Shown piece after piece: positions 17,952 to 27,175 of a stretch of 64,000 bases of DNA. Position numbers and translations under genes: made by a program. Location: the NCBI RefSeq assembly GCF_000209655.1, contig NC_015458.1, positions 124,001 through 188,000 on the forward strand, written 5' to 3'. The notes below the pieces were generated by a model. The model saw nothing but the letters and a program-made list of their open reading frames with translations, searched no databases and was not told the DNA's origin. How positions within the stretch are numbered: position 1 is the stretch's first letter; every line of letters begins with the position of its first letter. Origin of the DNA: Pusillimonas sp. T7-7. Its GTDB lineage: Bacteria > Pseudomonadota > Gammaproteobacteria > Burkholderiales > Burkholderiaceae_B.

Positions 17952-18416
17952 TCAGGCTTCTTGCGTGCTGGCGGTTGTAGTGTTGGCTGGCTCATGGCGA
18001 ACAGGAGTTTGACCATGATAGGTGCGCACCAGGCCTTCAAGCTGCGAAAACGAAATCGTGAAATCGTCGTCGGCATTGATTTTTTTCTGGCCGGCTTCAT
18101 CGACGATAATCGTTGAGCACAGCGTGTCGTTAAGCAGTTGATGCAAGCTGTCGGTGCTGCTGTTGGGGCTAAGCGGAACAAGAATTTTTCCGGCGGCCAA
18201 AATGGCCAGCATGCTGACTTGGTACTCCAGCGATTGCTGGGCGCACAAAGCTACACGCGAACCGGGCGCAGGGTCTTTGGACTGCAGGGCTACCGCCAGG
18301 GCGTTGACCGCCACCATCAGTTCGGCATAGGTGACCTGGGTACCGCTGTCTTCCAGAGCAACCGTCTGGCCATGTTGGTCGGCCATGGTTGTCCAGAAAT
18401 CGAGTGTGCGTATCAT
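17952..18416 (-). CDS. Isolated N-terminal part of an AMP-binding (ANL) protein
   Basis: 154 residues from the ATG at 18416 (MIRTLDFW...). The region TVALEDSGTQVTYAELMVAVNALAVAL, GSRVALCAQQSLEYQVSMLAILAAGKILVPLSP corresponds to the first about 130 residues of acyl-CoA ligases. The protein ends before the P-loop (YTSGTTG), the hinge and the catalytic Lys, so it cannot adenylate on its own. No matching remainder of a ligase lies downstream; DoxX follows after 2 bases. The frame is intact and tightly coupled, so it may be a functional stand-alone domain rather than a decaying pseudogene, but a remnant cannot be excluded. The frame is open further upstream without a convincing start. Confidence 0.7.
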   Translation of the reverse strand: MIRTLDFWTTMADQHGQTVALEDSGTQVTYAELMVAVNALAVALQSKDPAPGSRVALCAQQSLEYQVSMLAILAAGKILVPLSPNSSTDSLHQLLNDTLCSTIIVDEAGQKKINADDDFTISFSQLEGLVRTYHGQTPVRHEPANTTTASTQEA

Positions 18417-18513
18417 ATGTAAAAAAACCTTAGTGCTAAGAAAAACAATAGTGTCGAGTATAAGGCCGTAATATAGCAATACGATCCATTTAAAAGAAAA
18501 GCAGGAGTCATAC

Positions 18514-20151
18514 ATGTTGCCATTGAATCCCAAGAGCTACGACGATATCAGTCAGCGTTTTTCCTGGGACATTCCGCCGCGCTACAACATCGGGGTCGAT
18601 GTATGCGACAAGTGGGCCGAACAAGACTCAGCGCGCCTGGCCTTGATTCATATAGGGCACGATGGCGCTGTCCGAAACTGCAGTTTTGGCGAGCTTCTTG
18701 AAATGTCGAACCGTGTCGGCAATCTGCTCCTGGCGCAGGGGGTCGAGCCCGGCGACAGGGTGGGCATTCTTCTGCCCCAGGCGCCCGAAACCGCATTTGG
18801 TCATATTGCCGCCTATAAAACAGGCTGTATCGCCATTCCGCTGTTTGCGCTATTTGGGGTCGAGGCCCTGTTATATCGTTTGAAAGACAGCGGTGCGCGT
18901 GTCGTTATCACCAATGCCGAGGGCGCCGCCAAGCTGGCTCAAATAGGCGACCAATTACCCGATTTGCAGGTCGTGTTCACCATAGATGGCGCCCACGATG
19001 GCACTCTGGACCTGCACCGCGAGGCCGCAAGGCATAGCTCAGACCTGACGCCGGTTGATACGGCGGCTGATGATCCCGCAGTCATTATCTACACCTCTGG
19101 CACGACCGGCCAGCCCAAAGGCGCCTTGCATGCACATCGCGTGCTGCTGGGCCATTTGCCGGGCGTGGAAATTTCACATAATCTTTTTCCGCAGGAAGGC
19201 GACCGGATGTGGACGCCGGCCGATTGGGCCTGGATCGGCGGTTTGTTCAATGTTCTGCTGCCGTCCTGGCATCACGGTATTGCGGTCGTTGCGCACCGTT
19301 TCCAGAAGTTCACACCCGAAGCGGCTTTTCAGCTTATTCAAGATCACGGTATACGCAATACCTTTTTGCCACCCACGGCCTTGAAAATGATGCGTACGGT
19401 GGCCGAGCCCGAAAAACGCTGGAACTACCAATTGCGTTCCGTGGCCAGCGGCGGCGAGTCGCTGGGCGCCGAGCTGTTGGACTGGGGGCGGCGCACCTTC
19501 GGCCTGACCATCAATGAATTCTACGGCCAGACCGAGTGCAATATGACCGTGTCGTCTTGCGCCGACCTGATGCCTGTCAGCCCCGGAGCCATAGGCCGGC
19601 CTGTCCCGGGCCACCGGGTCGCCATCATAGACGAGGGCGGCAATGTGCTTGGCCCTGGCGAAACCGGCAATATTGCCGTACATAGTCCCGATCCCGTCAT
19701 GTTTTTGCAGTACTGGAACAATACTCGGGCAACCCGGGAAAAATACATAGGCGAGTGGCTCGTTACCGGCGATACCGGCAGCGTGGATGACGATGGCTAT
19801 ATTCATTTCATGGGCCGCAACGACGACGTCATTACTTCGGCGGGCTATCGTATTGGTCCTGGCGAGATCGAAGACTGCATACTCCAGCATGCGTCGGTCA
19901 AAATGGTGGCCGTGGTCGGGGCGCCCGACCCGCAGCGCACCGAGATTGTGGCAGCCGTGATCGTGCTGAAAGAAACTTACGAAGCCAATGAGGCGCTCAA
20001 GCGGGAAATACAGGACTATGTAAAAACCCGGCTGGCCGCGCATGAGTATCCGCGCGAAATATTTTTTGTGGACGAGCTTCCCATGACCACCACGGGCAAG
20101 GTCATTCGTCGCGAACTGCGCCAGCAAGTCGAGGCATGGCGCCAAGCCTAA
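18514..20151 (+). CDS. Acyl-CoA synthetase (acetyl/medium-chain type, AMP-forming)
   Basis: 545 residues, full ANL enzyme. IIYTSGTTGQPKGALHAHR is the P-loop; WTPADWAWIGGLFNVLLP, NEFYGQTECNM, EWLVTGDTGSVDDDGYIHFMGRNDDVI and the C-terminal TTTGKVIRREL (catalytic Lys) are all there. The NEFYGQTE and TPADWAW motifs place it near medium-chain acyl-CoA synthetases and acetyl-CoA synthetase relatives. It activates a short or medium acid to acyl-CoA. AGGAG precedes the ATG. It is divergent from the isolated ligase N-terminal gene and monocistronic, ending at a terminator shared with tRNA-Pro. Confidence 0.9.
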   Translation: MLPLNPKSYDDISQRFSWDIPPRYNIGVDVCDKWAEQDSARLALIHIGHDGAVRNCSFGELLEMSNRVGNLLLAQGVEPGDRVGILLPQAPETAFGHIAAYKTGCIAIPLFALFGVEALLYRLKDSGARVVITNAEGAAKLAQIGDQLPDLQVVFTIDGAHDGTLDLHREAARHSSDLTPVDTAADDPAVIIYTSGTTGQPKGALHAHRVLLGHLPGVEISHNLFPQEGDRMWTPADWAWIGGLFNVLLPSWHHGIAVVAHRFQKFTPEAAFQLIQDHGIRNTFLPPTALKMMRTVAEPEKRWNYQLRSVASGGESLGAELLDWGRRTFGLTINEFYGQTECNMTVSSCADLMPVSPGAIGRPVPGHRVAIIDEGGNVLGPGETGNIAVHSPDPVMFLQYWNNTRATREKYIGEWLVTGDTGSVDDDGYIHFMGRNDDVITSAGYRIGPGEIEDCILQHASVKMVAVVGAPDPQRTEIVAAVIVLKETYEANEALKREIQDYVKTRLAAHEYPREIFFVDELPMTTTGKVIRRELRQQVEAWRQA

Positions 20152-20166
20152 TTTGGCGCCATGAAA

Positions 20167-20200
20167 TAAAAAAAAGCCTGCGCAAAAAATGCGTAGGCTT
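20167..20200 (-). terminator. Bidirectional terminator, mainly for tRNA-Pro
   Basis: AAGCCTGCGCA (20174-20184) pairs with TGCGTAGGCTT (20190-20200) with one wobble, around a loop of five A. On the minus strand the stem is followed by eight U's (complement of 20168-20175), making a strong terminator for tRNA-Pro. On the plus strand it closes the acyl-CoA synthetase gene with a weaker tail. Confidence 0.85.
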
Positions 20201-20216
20201 CTTCTAAAATGTTATG

Positions 20217-20293
<77 letters not shown>

Positions 20294-20327
20294 AATTCAT
20301 AACAGCCAACTACTATAACATGAAAAC

Positions 20328-21917
20328 CTAGGCTGCGTCTGCATCCGGGGTGCCGGGTGACTGGGTTTCGTTTGCCGGACGTCGCCGGACCTGTACCTTG
20401 GCGATGCGGCGTCCTTCCAGTTCCAGTACCTTGAAGCGGAAATCATGGCCCGCATGCTCGAACTTGAGCTTGTCGCCCACTTCCGGCAGCCGGCCGAACC
20501 GGCTCAGCATATAACCCGCCAACGTACTGTATTCGTCTTCGTCGTCCAGTAGGCCTTCGATTTCCAACGTTTGTTCGAAATGATGCAGGTCGGCACCGCC
20601 GTCGACTATCCATTTGTTTTCGCCGGCCGGGATGATGTCGGGAGTTTCATCTTCGTCCGGGAAATCGCCGGCGATCGCCTCGAAGACGTCTATGGGCGTG
20701 ACCAACCCTTCCACGGCGCCAAACTCGTTAATGACGATGACCAACTGACCACGCGCAGTCTTGAGCGTTTCAATCAAATCGAGGATGCGCACGGTTTCAT
20801 GCACGATGATGGGCGGACGCAGTTTGTTCTGGTTAAGCGTACGGTTCTGTATCAGGTCAGTGATCATGTCTTTGGCACGACCTATGCCAACGATGTTGTC
20901 CAGCGTACTCTGGCAGACCGGAAAGAACCCATGGGGGGTGCCGCTGATTTTCTGGCGGATTTGGTCGGGTTCGTCGTCCAGGTTGATCCAGGTAATGTCA
21001 TTGCGCGGAGTCATGATGGAGTGAACGTTGCGGTCTGCCAGGCGCAGCACACCGCTGACCATATTGCGCTCTTCCACGGCAAACGGCACGTTTTCCGTCG
21101 CATCGTGCGCTGTTTCCGACGCTTCGTCAGTAGCGGCCGGTCGTTTTCCAAGCATGCGCAAAATGCCTTCCGCAGTACGCTCCCGCATGGGGCGCAGAGT
21201 GTCGGAATTGCGCAGGTTGCGTCGGGCTATCTGATTCAGCGTTTCGATAGCAACCGAGAAACCAATGGCTGCGTACAGATAGCCCTTGGGCACCTTGAAG
21301 CCGAAGCCTTCGGCCACCAGGGCGAAGCCTATCATCAACAGGAAACCCAGGCACAGGATCACCACGGTGGGGTGAGCACCCACGAAGCGTGTCAGGGGTT
21401 TGGAGGCCACCAGCATGATGCCAATGGCAATGATGACGGCAGCCATCATGACCGCCAGATGATCAACCATGCCGATCGCCGTGATGACGGCGTCCAGGGA
21501 GAACACTGCATCCAGCACGACAATTTGCGTCACGATGACCCAGAAGCTGGCGTACATGCGTGAGCCCGAGATGGCGTGCGTCTTGCCCTCGACGCGCTCA
21601 TGCATCTCCATTGTGCCTTTGAAGACCAGGAAGAAGCCGCCCAGAATCAGGATCAGGTCGCGCCCGGAAAAGGCCAGGGAACCCACCCAGAACAGGGGCT
21701 CTGTCAGCTTGAACAGCCAGGATATGCCCGACAGCAGCGCCAGGCGCATGATCAGGGCCAGAGACAGCCCAATGACGCGGGCGCGATCGCGTTGCGCCGG
21801 CGGCAGCTTGTCTGCCAGAATGGCTATGAAAATCAGATTGTCTATGCCCAGGACAATTTCCAGGACCACCAGTGTCAGCAGGCCGACCCATACGGCGGGG
21901 TCAAGCAGCAACTCCAT
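20328..21917 (-). CDS. TerC family membrane protein with CBS and CorC/HlyC domains
   Basis: 529 residues. Residues 1 to about 230 are a TerC-type membrane domain with about seven helices and acidic motifs ([36 protein letters not shown]). Next come paired CBS domains ([18 protein letters not shown] and [18 protein letters not shown], then [20 protein letters not shown]) and a C-terminal transporter-associated CorC_HlyC domain. The architecture matches YoaE/YegH. TerC proteins are implicated in metal (Mn2+) efflux or metallation of exported enzymes; the ligand here is unproven. The start has AAAGGAA as SD. It reads toward tRNA-Pro. Confidence 0.9.
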   Translation of the reverse strand: MELLLDPAVWVGLLTLVVLEIVLGIDNLIFIAILADKLPPAQRDRARVIGLSLALIMRLALLSGISWLFKLTEPLFWVGSLAFSGRDLILILGGFFLVFKGTMEMHERVEGKTHAISGSRMYASFWVIVTQIVVLDAVFSLDAVITAIGMVDHLAVMMAAVIIAIGIMLVASKPLTRFVGAHPTVVILCLGFLLMIGFALVAEGFGFKVPKGYLYAAIGFSVAIETLNQIARRNLRNSDTLRPMRERTAEGILRMLGKRPAATDEASETAHDATENVPFAVEERNMVSGVLRLADRNVHSIMTPRNDITWINLDDEPDQIRQKISGTPHGFFPVCQSTLDNIVGIGRAKDMITDLIQNRTLNQNKLRPPIIVHETVRILDLIETLKTARGQLVIVINEFGAVEGLVTPIDVFEAIAGDFPDEDETPDIIPAGENKWIVDGGADLHHFEQTLEIEGLLDDEDEYSTLAGYMLSRFGRLPEVGDKLKFEHAGHDFRFKVLELEGRRIAKVQVRRRPANETQSPGTPDADAA

Positions 21918-22015
21918 TATTAATTCCTTTCAGTTTGATGTAAGTATTGTAGTGTGCTTATTATTTTTTTACATTGGTATGCCGCTGGGAAGAAAGGAGC
22001 TAGTGTTGAGCATAC

Positions 22016-23905
22016 CTAAGTTTTTTGTCGCAAATGTGGCAGCGTGTAGGCTTGGTTGCGGTAGGCCCAGTTTGGCCATAGCACGTGTGCCAGTGCTTCG
22101 CGCGACAATTCCGGGTCAAGTGTGTCGGGCGTATAGGTGGCTGGCGCCGTGTAGCGATACTGCGTGGCGGCCTTGTGCGGCTCCAGGACAATCAGCGCGT
22201 CTTCTTTCAGATAGCCGTAGTTCTCACCGTACTGCATCATGGCCCTGCCGCCGCCAGCTTGCGTGAGGTCGTGGCCTATCATGGGGTGCTCGGTGCTCAG
22301 GCCCATTAACGACAACAAAGTAGGAGGCAGGTCGATCTGGCTGATCAGGCGGTCGTCGCGCTTGGCGGCCACATCGGCGCCAAGGATCAGCGCGGGGATA
22401 TGAAAATGCCGCAAAGGAACCAGGCTGGCGCCGCCCACACGGGAATCGTGGTCGGCGACAATTAGGAAAACAGTGTTCTGCCAGTAGTCGGATTGCCTGG
22501 CTTGCTCGAAGAAACGACCGATGGCCCAGTCTGCGTAGCGCACAGTATTTTCAACGGTGGCCGGGTTGCCGTCTGTAACGATACGGCCGGCTGGATACTC
22601 CCAGGGCGAGTGGTTGGTCACGGAAAAGGCCAGGGTCAATGTGGGTTGACTGGGCGGCTCGGTAAGCAGGCCATGCAGCTTATTGAACATGTCTTCGTCA
22701 CTGGCGCCCCACGTACCTACAAACGCCGGGCTCTTGAACGAGGCACGGTCATGCAGCTCGTCGAAGCCATTGCCCAGGAAAAAGCTCTTCATATTGTCGA
22801 AGTGCGCCTCGCCGCCATAGATAAAGCGCGAGCGGTATCCGTGCTGCTTGAGCAACTGGGCCAGTGTGAAGAAATTGCTTTGGGCGCCTGACAAACGCAG
22901 GACGGCATCAGATGCTGTCGGTGGAAAGCCGGCCGTCACAGCCTCAAGGCCGCGTACAGAGCGCGTACCTGTGGCGTAGGCGCGCGTGAAGTTCCATGCC
23001 GACTTCGACAGTTCGTCTAGTTCGGGGGTCAGACCTGCGCCGCCCAGGTTGCCTACATACTGGGCGCCCAGGCTCTCTTGTACGATCAGAACCAAGTTCA
23101 GGGGCCGGCTACGTGTCTGTGCCGGTGTTTGCCGGTGGAGCGTGGGGATTTCTGCGGGTCCGGCCGGCAGGGCGGCGCATTGCCGGATAATGGTGTTGAT
23201 TTCATCACTGGACAGCTTGCCATAGATGTCAGAGGCGGAACGCTCGTTCTTCATGCTATAGATGGCATAAGTAACGCTGTATAGCGAATTGAGCGGCAGG
23301 GTATTGAGCATGCTGTCGCCGCAGTAGGCCACGGTGGACGGATTGATGGGCCTATGCTTGAGCGTGCCGCGTATGGCCAGAAAGATCAGTGCCGCGGCCG
23401 TCAGGGAAAACAGGATGTCCTGCCACCAGGGCATGGCCTGGTCGGGCATGCCGTGCCCGAACAGGCGGTGGGCCAGCCATACGAACAGGCCCAGCACCAC
23501 CACGGCAGCCAATATCATGGCCTTGTAACCCTTCCAAAGCATGCCGAACACTTCCTGGGGATGTTTCAGGTATTCCACATACAGACGATTGGGGCGAGTG
23601 TCGTATTCTTGAATGAACTGGGGGGTGGACACTTCCAGCAAGACCAGCAGAAACCAGGCCATCTGAAACCAGACACCGGTCAGATCGATGGCCAGAGCAG
23701 AGTGTTCCAGCCAGGGGGCCAGCAGCAAGGGGATGCCCACAATAATGGCGATCTGGTTTGCATCGATGCGCAGACCGCCTTTTAATATGGGCAGCAAGCC
23801 GCCGGCTTGCTGAACACGTTGCCATTGCCAGGCTGCCAATGCGCACCGGCTAAAGGTAAGCAGGCACAGGCTGGCAATAATAAAAACAAGAGAAAGGTCG
23901 AGCAT
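22016..23905 (-). CDS. LtaS/OpgB-like sulfatase-family phosphotransferase, membrane anchored
   Basis: 629 residues. The first about 210 residues hold five hydrophobic helices; the rest is an alkaline-phosphatase-fold sulfatase domain exposed to the periplasm. Motifs include LNLVLIVQESLGAQYVGNLGG (metal Glu), ATGTRSVRGLEAVTAG (the Thr/Ser nucleophile region as in LtaS), VTNHSPWEYP, and VFLIVADHDSRVGG (metal Asp-His). The family transfers phosphoglycerol or phosphoethanolamine from phospholipids to glycans, so an envelope modification such as osmoregulated glucan decoration is likely. The start at 23905 lacks a clear SD. It is divergent from the Liv binding protein gene. Confidence 0.85.
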   Translation of the reverse strand: MLDLSLVFIIASLCLLTFSRCALAAWQWQRVQQAGGLLPILKGGLRIDANQIAIIVGIPLLLAPWLEHSALAIDLTGVWFQMAWFLLVLLEVSTPQFIQEYDTRPNRLYVEYLKHPQEVFGMLWKGYKAMILAAVVVLGLFVWLAHRLFGHGMPDQAMPWWQDILFSLTAAALIFLAIRGTLKHRPINPSTVAYCGDSMLNTLPLNSLYSVTYAIYSMKNERSASDIYGKLSSDEINTIIRQCAALPAGPAEIPTLHRQTPAQTRSRPLNLVLIVQESLGAQYVGNLGGAGLTPELDELSKSAWNFTRAYATGTRSVRGLEAVTAGFPPTASDAVLRLSGAQSNFFTLAQLLKQHGYRSRFIYGGEAHFDNMKSFFLGNGFDELHDRASFKSPAFVGTWGASDEDMFNKLHGLLTEPPSQPTLTLAFSVTNHSPWEYPAGRIVTDGNPATVENTVRYADWAIGRFFEQARQSDYWQNTVFLIVADHDSRVGGASLVPLRHFHIPALILGADVAAKRDDRLISQIDLPPTLLSLMGLSTEHPMIGHDLTQAGGGRAMMQYGENYGYLKEDALIVLEPHKAATQYRYTAPATYTPDTLDPELSREALAHVLWPNWAYRNQAYTLPHLRQKT

Positions 23906-24032
23906 GGGCGGGCGAGGAAGCCTTGGGTTGAATGGTTATATTGGCTTGCGCAGCCTTATATACGCTGCCACGCTGATATTGCGTACAATTTATCAGGTTT
24001 TTCTCGTACGCAACGCACAGGAACTCATTATT

Positions 24033-25244
24033 ATGCATCCAGCCATGCCCTATTTGAAACTAGTAGGGGCTTTTGCCTTTGCTGCAAGCTGCACCTTGAC
24101 CCATGCTCAGGACGTCATCAAAATTGGCGAGCTTAATAGCTATAAAACTCAGCCGGCCTTCCTGGGACCTTATAAAATGGGTATGGAGCTGGCCATTGAG
24201 CAAATCAATGCGGCTGGCGGCGTCAACGGAAAAAAACTGGAACTGATTGTACGTGACGACAATTCCAACCCGGGCGATGCGGTGCGCGCAGCCGAAGAAC
24301 TCCTTACGCGCGACAAGGTCGATGTACTGACTGGCACCTTTCTATCGCACGTGGGTCTGGCCGTTACCGACTTTGCCAAGCACAAACAACGTTTTTTTCT
24401 GGCCAGCGAACCCCTGACAGACAAAATCGTCTGGGAAGATGGAAATCGCTACACCTATCGCCTGCGCGCTTCGACCTATATGCAGGTGGCCATGCTCATT
24501 CCCGCGGCCGTCAAGATGAACAAGAAGCGCTGGGCCATTGTTTACCCTAATTATGAATACGGGCAATCTGCGGTCACCACCTTCAAAACCTTGCTGAAAC
24601 AGGCTCAACCTGATGTTGAGTTTGTTGCCGAGCAGGCGGCTCCACTAGGCAAGATTGATGCGGGCAACGTCGTGCAGGCGCTTGCCGATGCCAAGCCCGA
24701 CGCCATGTTCAATGTGCTGTTTGCCACCGACCTGGCCAAGTTTGTGCGTGCTGGCACGCAGCGTAATTTCTTTGAAGACTTATCAGTGGTCAGCTTGCTG
24801 ACGGGCGAGCCAGAGTACCTTGACCCCCTGGGCGCCGAGACCCCCGTAGGCTGGGTGGTCACCGGCTACCCGTGGTATGCCATCGATACCCCGGAACATA
24901 ATCGTTTCCTTGAGGCCTATCAGCAGCGCTACAACGATTACCCCAGGCTGGGTACCATCATAGGGTATAACGCCATTCTGTCGCTGGCGGCGGGTATCAA
25001 GAAGGCCGGCACAACCGAGACCGAAGCCATGATAGAAGCCTTCAAGGGGCTGGAAGTCGATACTCCAGTTGGCCGCATCACTTACCGCGGCATTGATCAT
25101 CAGTCAACCATGGGCGCCTATGTCGGCACCTTGGCCATCAAGGATGGCAAAGGCATCATGACCGACATTGAGTACATCGATGGGGCAAGCGTTTTGCCAT
25201 CAGACGAGCAGGTCAGGCAATGGCGGCCTGCATCGACCAACTGA
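24033..25244 (+). CDS. Branched-chain amino acid-type ABC transporter, periplasmic binding protein
   Basis: 403 residues. The signal peptide runs to about residue 24 (LVGAFAFAASCTLTHA). The mature part IKIGELNSYKTQPAFLGPYKMGMELAIEQINAAGG is typical of Peripla_BP_6 proteins. The frame is open upstream, but the first ATG with a signal peptide directly behind it is at 24033 (an AGGAA lies about 10 bases before); 24045 is an alternative. It heads a four-gene operon with a fused permease and two ATPases. The ligand may be branched-chain amino acids or another small acid; the nearby indolepyruvate oxidoreductase hints at amino acid catabolism. Confidence 0.9.
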   Translation: MHPAMPYLKLVGAFAFAASCTLTHAQDVIKIGELNSYKTQPAFLGPYKMGMELAIEQINAAGGVNGKKLELIVRDDNSNPGDAVRAAEELLTRDKVDVLTGTFLSHVGLAVTDFAKHKQRFFLASEPLTDKIVWEDGNRYTYRLRASTYMQVAMLIPAAVKMNKKRWAIVYPNYEYGQSAVTTFKTLLKQAQPDVEFVAEQAAPLGKIDAGNVVQALADAKPDAMFNVLFATDLAKFVRAGTQRNFFEDLSVVSLLTGEPEYLDPLGAETPVGWVVTGYPWYAIDTPEHNRFLEAYQQRYNDYPRLGTIIGYNAILSLAAGIKKAGTTETEAMIEAFKGLEVDTPVGRITYRGIDHQSTMGAYVGTLAIKDGKGIMTDIEYIDGASVLPSDEQVRQWRPASTN

Positions 25245-25268
25245 TTCATTTCTCTTCCTAACGAGACT

Positions 25269-25288
25269 GCGGTGTCTTCGGACACCGC
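25269..25288 (+). promoter_or_regulatory. UUCG tetraloop stem between weak SD and AUG of the Liv permease
   Basis: GCGGTGTC (25269-25276), TTCG (25277-25280) and GACACCGC (25281-25288) form a perfect 8-bp stem capped by a C(UUCG)G tetraloop, one of the most stable RNA hairpins. The permease AUG is at 25295 and no SD lies between hairpin and AUG. The only purine-rich candidate is GAG at 25263-25265. With the hairpin folded, its distance to the AUG drops from 29 to 9 bases. The hairpin may therefore either set the spacing or limit permease translation. Confidence 0.6.
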
Positions 25289-25294
25289 CACACT

Positions 25295-27175
25295 ATGCAA
25301 TTTACGGCTTACCTCGTTCAGATTTTGAACGGCCTGGCAGAGGCGTCTTCGCTGTTTCTGGTGGCGGTGGGCCTTTCGCTTATTTTTGGTGTCAGCCGCA
25401 TCGTCAACTTCGCCCATGGCTCGCTGTACATGCTGGGCTTATATGTGGCGTACACCGTGGTCAGCCTATGGGGGCATAGCCCCGTGGGGTTCTGGCTCAG
25501 CCTGATCTGCGCCGCACTCATCGTGGGCGTGCTCGGCGCTCTGATCGAAATCGTACTTTTACGGCGCATCTATCATGCGCCCGAGATGTTTCAGTTGCTT
25601 GCCACTTTTGCGCTGGTGCTGGTGTTCAACGACATGGCGCTGTGGCTATGGGGGCCTGATGATCTGCTTGGTCCGCTGGCGCCCGGCTTGAACGGATCCA
25701 TACAGATATTCAACCGCTATATGCCGGTTTACGACTTGGCCTTGATAGTCATTGGCCCCCTTATATTGCTGGCGCTTTGGCTGATGCTGACGCGTACACG
25801 CTGGGGCACATTGATACGTGCTGCGACGCAAGACCGTGAAATGCTGGGCGCCCTGGGCGTGAATCAGGCATGGCTGTTTACGGGCGTGTTCGCCTTGGGC
25901 GCCTTTTTGGCCGGGTTGGGGGGCGCACTGCAGATTCCTCGACAGCCTGCCAGCCTGATGCTGGACTTGAGCGTCATAGGTGATGCCTTTGTGGTGGTCG
26001 TGGTGGGCGGCATGGGTTCGATACCGGGCGCTTACCTGGCTGCCTTGATCATTGCCCAACTCAAGGCCTTGTGCATTACCCTGGGCGTGGTCGATATTGC
26101 CGGTATCAGCATTGCTTTTCCCAAGCTGACTCTGGTGGTGGAATTTATTTTCATGGCTTTCGTGCTGGTGTTCAAACCATGGGGCTTGCTGGGCAAGCCG
26201 CTGGCTTCGGTACGTCAGGCCAGCATGCCCGACATGCCGCTGCGTCCGGCCAACCAAGCCTTCAAATGGATGGCAGCCATCCTGCTGATCATCTTTTTGT
26301 CCTTGCCCTTGCTGTCGGGCTCATTCCCCTACGCGGCGGTGCTGGCACAGGACATGCTGGTGGCGGTATTGTTCGCGGTCAGCCTGCACTTTATGATGGG
26401 GCTGGGAGGCATGCCAACTTTCGGGCATGCCGCTTACTTTGGCATAGGCGCTTATGCAGCCGCCCTGTTGTTCAAGTCGCTTGGGCTGGGTATGGTGGCA
26501 TCCATGCTGGCAGCTCCGCTGGCAGCCGGGCTGGCTGCCATGGTGTTCGGCTGGTTCTGCATACGCCTGACCGGTGTCTACCTTGCCATGCTGACGCTGG
26601 CTTTCGCCCAAATCGTATGGTCTATTGTTTATCAATGGGACGACCTCACTGGCGGCTCCAACGGTATTGTGGGCATTTGGCCTGAAGCCTGGCTATCGGG
26701 CGACGCTTATTATTATTTTGTACTGGCCGTGGTGGTGCTGGCGGTGTTTGTAGTGCGGCGTATGGCGTTTTCTCCTTTTGGTTACGCTTTGCGCGCCGTG
26801 CGCGACTCGGCCTTGAGGGCTGACGCCTCGGGCATACACGTGAAAGGCATGCAATGGGCCGCGTTTGTTGTGGCGGGTCTGCTGGCTGGCCTGGCAGGGG
26901 CTTTGTATGTATTTTCCAAGGGCAGCACTTCGCCCGAAGTCATGACCGTGGGCAAATCGGTAGACGGCCTGGTGATGGTGCTGCTGGGAGGTATTCAAAC
27001 TTTGTTTGGCCCGGTGGCTGGCGCAGCCGCCTTTACCATCATGCAGGACTATTTCGTAGGTATCACCGAATACTGGCGTGCCCTGTTCGGTGCGGTCATT
27101 CTGCTGATCGTGCTGGTGTTTCCACAGGGGATTGCCGGCTTTGCGGCGGCGTTCACCCGAAGGAGGTCTGCATGA
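25295..27175 (+). CDS. Fused branched-chain amino acid ABC permease (LivH-LivM)
   Basis: 626 residues. Residues 1 to about 300 match LivH (VGLSLIFGVSRIVNFAHGSLYMLG, RAATQDREMLGALGVN, GMGSIPGAYLAALIIAQLKAL). From about residue 315 a LivM half follows (HFMMGLGGMPTFGHAAYFGIGAYAAAL, LTLAFAQIVWSIVYQW, RAVRDSALRADASGI, LGGIQTLFGPVAGAA). The two normally separate permeases are thus one polypeptide, without frameshift or internal stop. It forms the inner-membrane channel with the LivG and LivF ATPases. The next gene starts within its stop codon. Confidence 0.93.
   Translation: MQFTAYLVQILNGLAEASSLFLVAVGLSLIFGVSRIVNFAHGSLYMLGLYVAYTVVSLWGHSPVGFWLSLICAALIVGVLGALIEIVLLRRIYHAPEMFQLLATFALVLVFNDMALWLWGPDDLLGPLAPGLNGSIQIFNRYMPVYDLALIVIGPLILLALWLMLTRTRWGTLIRAATQDREMLGALGVNQAWLFTGVFALGAFLAGLGGALQIPRQPASLMLDLSVIGDAFVVVVVGGMGSIPGAYLAALIIAQLKALCITLGVVDIAGISIAFPKLTLVVEFIFMAFVLVFKPWGLLGKPLASVRQASMPDMPLRPANQAFKWMAAILLIIFLSLPLLSGSFPYAAVLAQDMLVAVLFAVSLHFMMGLGGMPTFGHAAYFGIGAYAAALLFKSLGLGMVASMLAAPLAAGLAAMVFGWFCIRLTGVYLAMLTLAFAQIVWSIVYQWDDLTGGSNGIVGIWPEAWLSGDAYYYFVLAVVVLAVFVVRRMAFSPFGYALRAVRDSALRADASGIHVKGMQWAAFVVAGLLAGLAGALYVFSKGSTSPEVMTVGKSVDGLVMVLLGGIQTLFGPVAGAAAFTIMQDYFVGITEYWRALFGAVILLIVLVFPQGIAGFAAAFTRRRSA

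Noticed and set aside
20571..21563. Antisense frame of 330 codons opposite the TerC-CBS gene
   Set aside because: Low-complexity His/Asp/Gln composition and no domain; the TerC-CBS frame explains the region.
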